A stretch of 64,000 nt of DNA from Pseudomonas sp. BP8. GTDB lineage: Bacteria > Pseudomonadota > Gammaproteobacteria > Pseudomonadales > Pseudomonadaceae. Below the pieces are notes generated by a model. It had not been told where the DNA came from. It did not search any database and saw only the letters and a list, made by a program, of their open reading frames with translations. The translations under genes and the position numbers were made by a program. Positions within the stretch are counted from its first letter, which is position 1; each line of letters opens with the position of its first letter. Where the stretch lies: positions 3,130,501 through 3,194,500 of the forward strand of contig NZ_JAGINK010000001.1 of NCBI RefSeq assembly GCF_017875955.1, in the 5' to 3' direction. Of this stretch, positions 61,183-64,000 are shown piece after piece.

Positions 61183-62433
61183 ATGACCGACTGTGTATGT
61201 AAGACCGTACCCGACCGCCATCCCGGCGTCGGCTCGGATGTTGAGCCTGCGACCCCCGCGTGGATGGCCGTTTTCTCGTTGGCAATGGGGGTGTTCGGCT
61301 TACTGACCGCTGAATACCTTCCGGCCAGTTTGTTGACGCTGATGGCTACTGACCTGGGAGTGTCCGAAGCGCTGGCCGGCCAGGCGGTAACGGTGACAGC
61401 AGTGGTAGCGCTGTTCGCCGGATTGTTGGTGCCGGGCCTGACCCGTGGCATCGACCGACGTTGGGTATTGCTGGGGTTTTCCACGTTGATGGTCGCTTCC
61501 AATCTGTTGGTCGCCGTTTCCTCCAGCTTCGCAGTGCTTTTGTTGATGCGTATCTTGCTGGGTATTGCCCTTGGCGGGTTCTGGAGCATGGCGGCGGCGG
61601 TAGCGATGCGCTTGGTGCCGAGTGCGCTATTGCCCCGGGCGCTATCGATCATTTTCAGCGGCATTGCCATCGGGACGGTCGTTGCAGTGCCGCTGGGCAG
61701 CTATCTGGGCGGGCTGTATGGCTGGCGCAGCGCGTTCTTCGCAGCAGCGGCGGTAGGCATGGTGACCCTGGCTTTTCAGTTGTTCACTCTGCCGCCCCTC
61801 GCGCCGCGCCGGCCGGCAAGGCTGCGCACTGTTTTGGAGGTGTTGCAGCGCCCAGGCATCGCCGTGGGGATGTTCGGTTGTGTGCTGGTGCACAGCGGGC
61901 ACTTCGCGATGTTCACCTATGTTCGGCCATTCCTTGAGGGGACTACCGGCATTGGCTCGCAAGGGCTGTCACTGATGTTGCTGGGGTTCGGTGTGGCGAA
62001 CTTCGCCGGCACGCTGTTGGCCGGGAAGCTGCTGGAGCGCCACCCGCTGGCCACCCTGGTGTTGATGCCCGCACTGGTCGGTGTTGCATCACTGGCGTTG
62101 GTGCTGTTGCCAGCCTCGTTGCCGGGGCAGGCGGTACTCCTGGCGATCTGGGGCTTGGCCTTTGGCGGTGTGCCGGTGGCGTGGTCGAACTGGGTTGCCA
62201 GTGCGGTACCTGACCAGGCGGAAAGCGCCGGCGGCATGGTGGTGGCATCTGTGCAATCCGCCATCGCAACAGGCGCCGCCGCTGGCGGTGCGATGTTCAG
62301 CCTCGGTGGCAGCGCAGGCGTATTCGCCGCAGCGGCCGTGCTGATGCTGCTGGCCGCGTTGCTGATAGCGCTGCGTGTCCGCGTGCCTTCTGCCCATGGC
62401 ATTCGCCAGCCAAAACCTGCGTTACATGTTTGA
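61183..62433 (+). CDS. MFS transporter (DHA1 family)
   Basis: A 416-aa, 12-helix exporter. It has TAEYLPASLLTLMATDLGVS in TM1, GRGIDRRW-type loop 2-3 residues (LTRGIDRRWVLLGF) and RILLGIALGGFWSMAAAVAM in TM4, which parallels the paralogue at 42460-43656. GGGAGAT lies upstream of ATG 61183. Divergent from the cupin-AraC regulator. Likely exports a drug, sugar or purine-like compound; substrate unknown. Confidence 0.9.
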   Translation: MTDCVCKTVPDRHPGVGSDVEPATPAWMAVFSLAMGVFGLLTAEYLPASLLTLMATDLGVSEALAGQAVTVTAVVALFAGLLVPGLTRGIDRRWVLLGFSTLMVASNLLVAVSSSFAVLLLMRILLGIALGGFWSMAAAVAMRLVPSALLPRALSIIFSGIAIGTVVAVPLGSYLGGLYGWRSAFFAAAAVGMVTLAFQLFTLPPLAPRRPARLRTVLEVLQRPGIAVGMFGCVLVHSGHFAMFTYVRPFLEGTTGIGSQGLSLMLLGFGVANFAGTLLAGKLLERHPLATLVLMPALVGVASLALVLLPASLPGQAVLLAIWGLAFGGVPVAWSNWVASAVPDQAESAGGMVVASVQSAIATGAAAGGAMFSLGGSAGVFAAAAVLMLLAALLIALRVRVPSAHGIRQPKPALHV

Positions 62434-62658
62434 CTAGCGCGTTGATCAGCGTGACGGTAAATATCGACTACTCCCCTGAGGCCCTGACAGGAATTTGGCC
62501 GGTAATGTCCATCATGTAGGTTCTACGCTTGAACAGAATGCCGGCTCCCTGAGGTATTGCCGCTGAGGTGCAGAGAACAGAGTAGCCGGTCAGACAGGTA
62601 TTTTTCACGCTGTTGTCAAGATTGCCTGGCGCTGAACGCTGCTGCCAGGGCGAGGTAA

Positions 62659-63741
62659 TCAGCCCCGTCCACACCAGATATTGCGCTCAATGCACACGAA
62701 ACCATCAAACAGCAAACGCGCCGTCCTCACCAACCCGCACCCCTTGATCACGCCGCGTTTCAAGTTGATTTCCACCGTAAATTCACCACTCGGGTGCTCC
62801 ACCGCCAAACGCTGACGATCGCCGCCGGACGTGCTGGCAATGGCCTGTGCGAGCGACCCTTCAATCAAACAGGCCGTGGCGACACTCACCGCGCCAAACA
62901 CCCCAATCGACGCATGGCAGCGGTGCGGGATGAACGAGCGTGTATTGACCGTGCCGCCGTTGCGCGGTGCCGACAGCAGGCACATCTTTGGCACATTGCG
63001 CTGGCTGACATCACCCAGTTTCATGCGTGGGCCCAGTTGCAGGCGGATGGCTTCCAGGCGCGTTTTCAGGGCACTGTCGGCCTCCAGCGTTTCGCACGGC
63101 TCGTAGCCGGTCACGCCAAGGTCTTCGGCGCGCAGCAGCACCACCGGCATGCCGTTGTCGATGCAGGTCACTTCCACCCCATCGACCCGGTCGCGGCTGT
63201 TGCCGGTGGGCAGCAGGGCTCCGCAGCTGGCGCCGGCCACGTCGGCAAACGTCACCACCAGCGCCGCCGCACGGCCCGGCACGCCATCAATACGGGTATC
63301 GCCGGCATACTCCACCTGGCCATCGATGGTCGGCACCTGGGCCACGGCGAGCTGCCCGGTGTTTTCCATGAAGATGCGCACCGGTGTGCTCGAGAGGCTG
63401 GCGGCCACCAGGCCGCGCTCGATGGCGAACGGCCCTACGCCGGCCAGAATGTTGCCGCAGTTCTGCCCATAGTCCACCCGCGCTTCGTCCACCACCACCT
63501 GCGCGAACAGGTAGTCGACGTCGGCGTCCTCGCGCTGCGAGGCGCGGATGATGGCGACTTTGCTGGTGAGCGAGTCGGCGCCGCCGATGCCATCAATCTG
63601 CCGGGCATCGGGCGAACCCATCACCGCCAGCAGCACGCGGTCACGCAGCGGGCCAGGGGCGGGCAGGTCGTCATGCAGAAAATAGGCACCCTTTGAGGTG
63701 CCGCCACGCATCAGCAGACAGGGTATGCGGGTCTGGCCCAT
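62659..63741 (-). CDS. galD: 4-oxalomesaconate tautomerase
   Basis: A 360-aa PrpF-family isomerase. It starts MGQTRIPCLLMRGGTSKGAY and has QIDGIGGADSLTSKVAII, YGQNCGNILAGVGPFAIE with an active-site Cys, and PHRCHASIGVFGAVS. The sequence closely matches P. putida GalD as I remember it. It converts the keto form of 4-oxalomesaconate to the enol form in gallate catabolism. It begins 2 bp after the galC stop. The gap 62434-62658 shows no gene. Confidence 0.95.
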   Translation of the reverse strand: MGQTRIPCLLMRGGTSKGAYFLHDDLPAPGPLRDRVLLAVMGSPDARQIDGIGGADSLTSKVAIIRASQREDADVDYLFAQVVVDEARVDYGQNCGNILAGVGPFAIERGLVAASLSSTPVRIFMENTGQLAVAQVPTIDGQVEYAGDTRIDGVPGRAAALVVTFADVAGASCGALLPTGNSRDRVDGVEVTCIDNGMPVVLLRAEDLGVTGYEPCETLEADSALKTRLEAIRLQLGPRMKLGDVSQRNVPKMCLLSAPRNGGTVNTRSFIPHRCHASIGVFGAVSVATACLIEGSLAQAIASTSGGDRQRLAVEHPSGEFTVEINLKRGVIKGCGLVRTARLLFDGFVCIERNIWCGRG

Positions 63742-63743
63742 GT

Positions 63744-64000
63744 TCAGCCTTCCAGGTCAGTGAGGTGCTCGACATAACGCAGGCCCTTCGCCGACAGGCG
63801 CGGACGCATCTCGTAAATGTCCAGGCCAAGCTCGCCGGCGGCCAGGCGCAGGCGTTTGCGTTCTTCCAGGTCGGCGCGCTGGGTGGCGGCTTCGAGTACC
63901 GCCTGGGCTTCGCAATGGCGCACCACCACGACGCCGTCGTCATCGGCAACCACGATGTCACCGGCATTGATCAGCTGACCGGCACACAGCAGCGGCAGGT
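63744..64000 (-). CDS. galC: 4-carboxy-4-hydroxy-2-oxoadipate aldolase (C-terminal part)
   Basis: The reverse strand from the window edge reads PLLCAGQLINAGDIVVADDD, then VVVVRHCEAQAV and a C-terminus LGLDIYEMRPRLSAKGLRYV. This is the RraA-like aldolase fold and matches the C-terminal half of GalC. It cleaves the gallate-derived intermediate to pyruvate and oxaloacetate, acting after GalD and the hydratase. About 85 residues are visible; the N-terminus lies beyond the window. Confidence 0.92.
   Translation of the reverse strand, partial: LPLLCAGQLINAGDIVVADDDGVVVVRHCEAQAVLEAATQRADLEERKRLRLAAGELGLDIYEMRPRLSAKGLRYVEHLTDLEG

Overview
The window looks like a chromosome segment from the Pseudomonas putida group. 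Base composition is GC-rich throughout, and REP elements of the P. putida type (core GGAGCGGGCTTGCCCCGCG) recur at about 3.9, 22.0 and 41.9-42.4 kb. pcaIJ with a PcaR-like operator, the gallate genes galC-galD, and a short LOV protein beside a LitR-like regulator are all typical of that group. Functions are assigned from motifs and remembered family sequences; no search was run.

Layout. 0-5.8 kb: a DadA-like FAD oxidoreductase (cut by the window edge), a DapA-like lyase, a polar amino acid ABC transporter, an internally deleted binding-protein pseudogene, an intact binding protein and an SDR. 5.8-9.7 kb: the Anbu operon (ATP-grasp, alpha-E, transglutaminase, Anbu proteasome-like protease). 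10.1-20.5 kb: a probable light/LitR regulon. Two converging units (chalcone-isomerase-like/DUF3833/DUF6482 on plus; SnoaL/SDR/FAD oxidase/DUF1365/CFA-like/DUF2878 on minus) share a palindromic operator, and the LOV photoreceptor and LitR-like regulator lie just beyond an unrelated LysR/OYE pair. 20.7-21.9 kb: a GAF histidine kinase. 22.3-24.1 kb: a complete group II intron with its maturase, inserted in an intergenic hairpin repeat. 24.2-25.8 kb: pcaIJ.

25.8-41.9 kb is the most unusual part: an accessory catabolic island. It encodes an aldehyde dehydrogenase, a second DapA-like lyase, an MFS transporter, a DAO-type FAD oxidase, a GbdR/GlxA-type AraC regulator, a protein matching the DMSP lyase DddP at every active-site residue I can check, a GbcA-like Rieske oxygenase, two LysR regulators, a PAS-LuxR protein, an MHS (ProP-like) transporter, an M19 dipeptidase-like protein of the type linked to dimethylglycine catabolism, and an EamA exporter. 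The parts fit uptake and breakdown of a betaine-like or sulfonium osmolyte. The substrate is inferred, not shown.

41.9-42.5 kb: tandem units of about 214 bp combining a REP pair with a deleted antisense copy of the 3' end of the adjacent MFS gene. 42.5-51.1 kb: MFS, zinc alcohol dehydrogenase, AraC regulator, and a molybdenum hydroxylase operon (2Fe-2S subunit, Moco subunit, triheme cytochrome c, XdhC). 51.1-59.9 kb: a Fic protein, a lipoprotein, an aldo/keto reductase and the giant Lhr helicase. 60.1-62.4 kb: AraC regulator and divergent MFS. 62.7-64.0 kb: galD and the 3' end of galC. No rRNA, tRNA or CRISPR array was seen.
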